Source of the DNA: Ascaphus truei
Lineage: Eukaryota; Chordata; Amphibia; Anura; Ascaphidae
Assembly (NCBI GenBank): GCA_036426205.1
Contig: CM071568.1
Coordinates: 304,739,027 to 304,803,026 of the forward strand
DNA: 64,000 bases
Reading direction: 5' to 3'
Numbering within the stretch: position 1 is the stretch's first letter; each line of letters begins with the position of its first letter. Positions 63,895 through 64,000 of this stretch are shown here, piece after piece. The position numbers were made by a program, and so were the translations under genes. The notes under the pieces are model-generated. The model ran no database searches. It was not told where the DNA came from and saw only the letters and a program-made list of their open reading frames with translations.

Positions 63895-64000
63895 TAAGTA
63901 CTCGTATGCATGTTAAACGCGATTTTCCATTCGTCTCCGTCTCTTATTCGAATCAGATTGTAGGCTCCTCTTAAATCGAGTTTGCAGAAAATAGAGGCTC

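Larger units (their letters stand above)
60593..64000 (-). mobile_element. Ty3/gypsy chromovirus copy 2, 3' part, runs off the window
   Basis: Minus-strand order from the window edge: RT, RNase H, integrase, chromodomain, polypurine tract, 3' LTR. Left target flank is atctc (60,588-60,592); the other end is outside the window. Better preserved than copy 1 but with frame changes at ~62,200 and ~63,900. Confidence 0.9.

Overview
The window looks like gene-poor, transposon-rich vertebrate nuclear DNA, most probably from an amphibian (frog-like). The evidence is the mix of repeat families: CR1, L2 and Tx1-type L1 LINEs, Penelope-like elements with a GIY-YIG domain, a Ty3/gypsy chromovirus, a Tc1 element, and Harbinger- and hAT-like short elements. 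These surround multi-finger C2H2 genes with short in-phase exons. The species call is inference; no organelle, bacterial operon, rRNA or tRNA gene was recognised.

Host genes: two paralogous C2H2 zinc-finger genes lie head to head. Gene 1 (minus strand) runs from an exon with a coding minisatellite (15,790-15,316) through short exons at 15,030-14,917, 14,652-14,641 and 14,495-14,382 to a finger exon at 5,121-3,713. Gene 2 (plus strand) has short exons at 30,119-30,130, 30,291-30,404 and 30,800-30,904, and a finger exon at 39,141-40,492. All visible junctions are phase 1, so any subset of the short exons can join in frame. The introns, a 12-nt microexon and a repeat inserted after the fingers are shared, so the pair arose by an inverted duplication. 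No KRAB or other known effector domain is visible; first exons and promoters were not found.

Layout: 0-2.5 kb, an edge ORF with an LTR-like leader and a Tx1-type L1 fragment ending in a hairpin; 2.7-15.8 kb, gene 1, whose long intron holds a nearly complete CR1 (6.1-10.9 kb), hAT-like pieces, GT-rich arrays and a ~558-bp tandem duplication; 16-30 kb, between the genes: a Penelope-like LTR, an L1 on the minus strand (17.2-22.9 kb) with two solo LTRs nested in it, a dead Tc1 (24.2-25.7 kb) and a long L2 (26.0-29.8 kb); 30-41.5 kb, gene 2, with nested L2, RTE-like, LTR, L1, Penelope and CR1 fragments in its intron, then decayed fingers; 41.5-46.4 kb, Penelope-LTR-like DNA and two miniature DNA transposons; 46.4-53 kb, a circularly permuted Penelope element between simple-sequence arrays; 53.3-55 kb, an L2 on the plus strand; 55.2-64 kb, two chromoviral Ty3/gypsy copies on the minus strand whose LTR and leader show a self-priming arrangement.

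Nearly all the coding capacity apart from the two zinc-finger genes is mobile-element protein, and most of it is broken. The points most worth checking are the permuted, terminally redundant Penelope element with a hammerhead-ribozyme core; the phase-1 short-exon system with its microexon and frame-compensated coding minisatellite; and the self-priming leader of the chromovirus.
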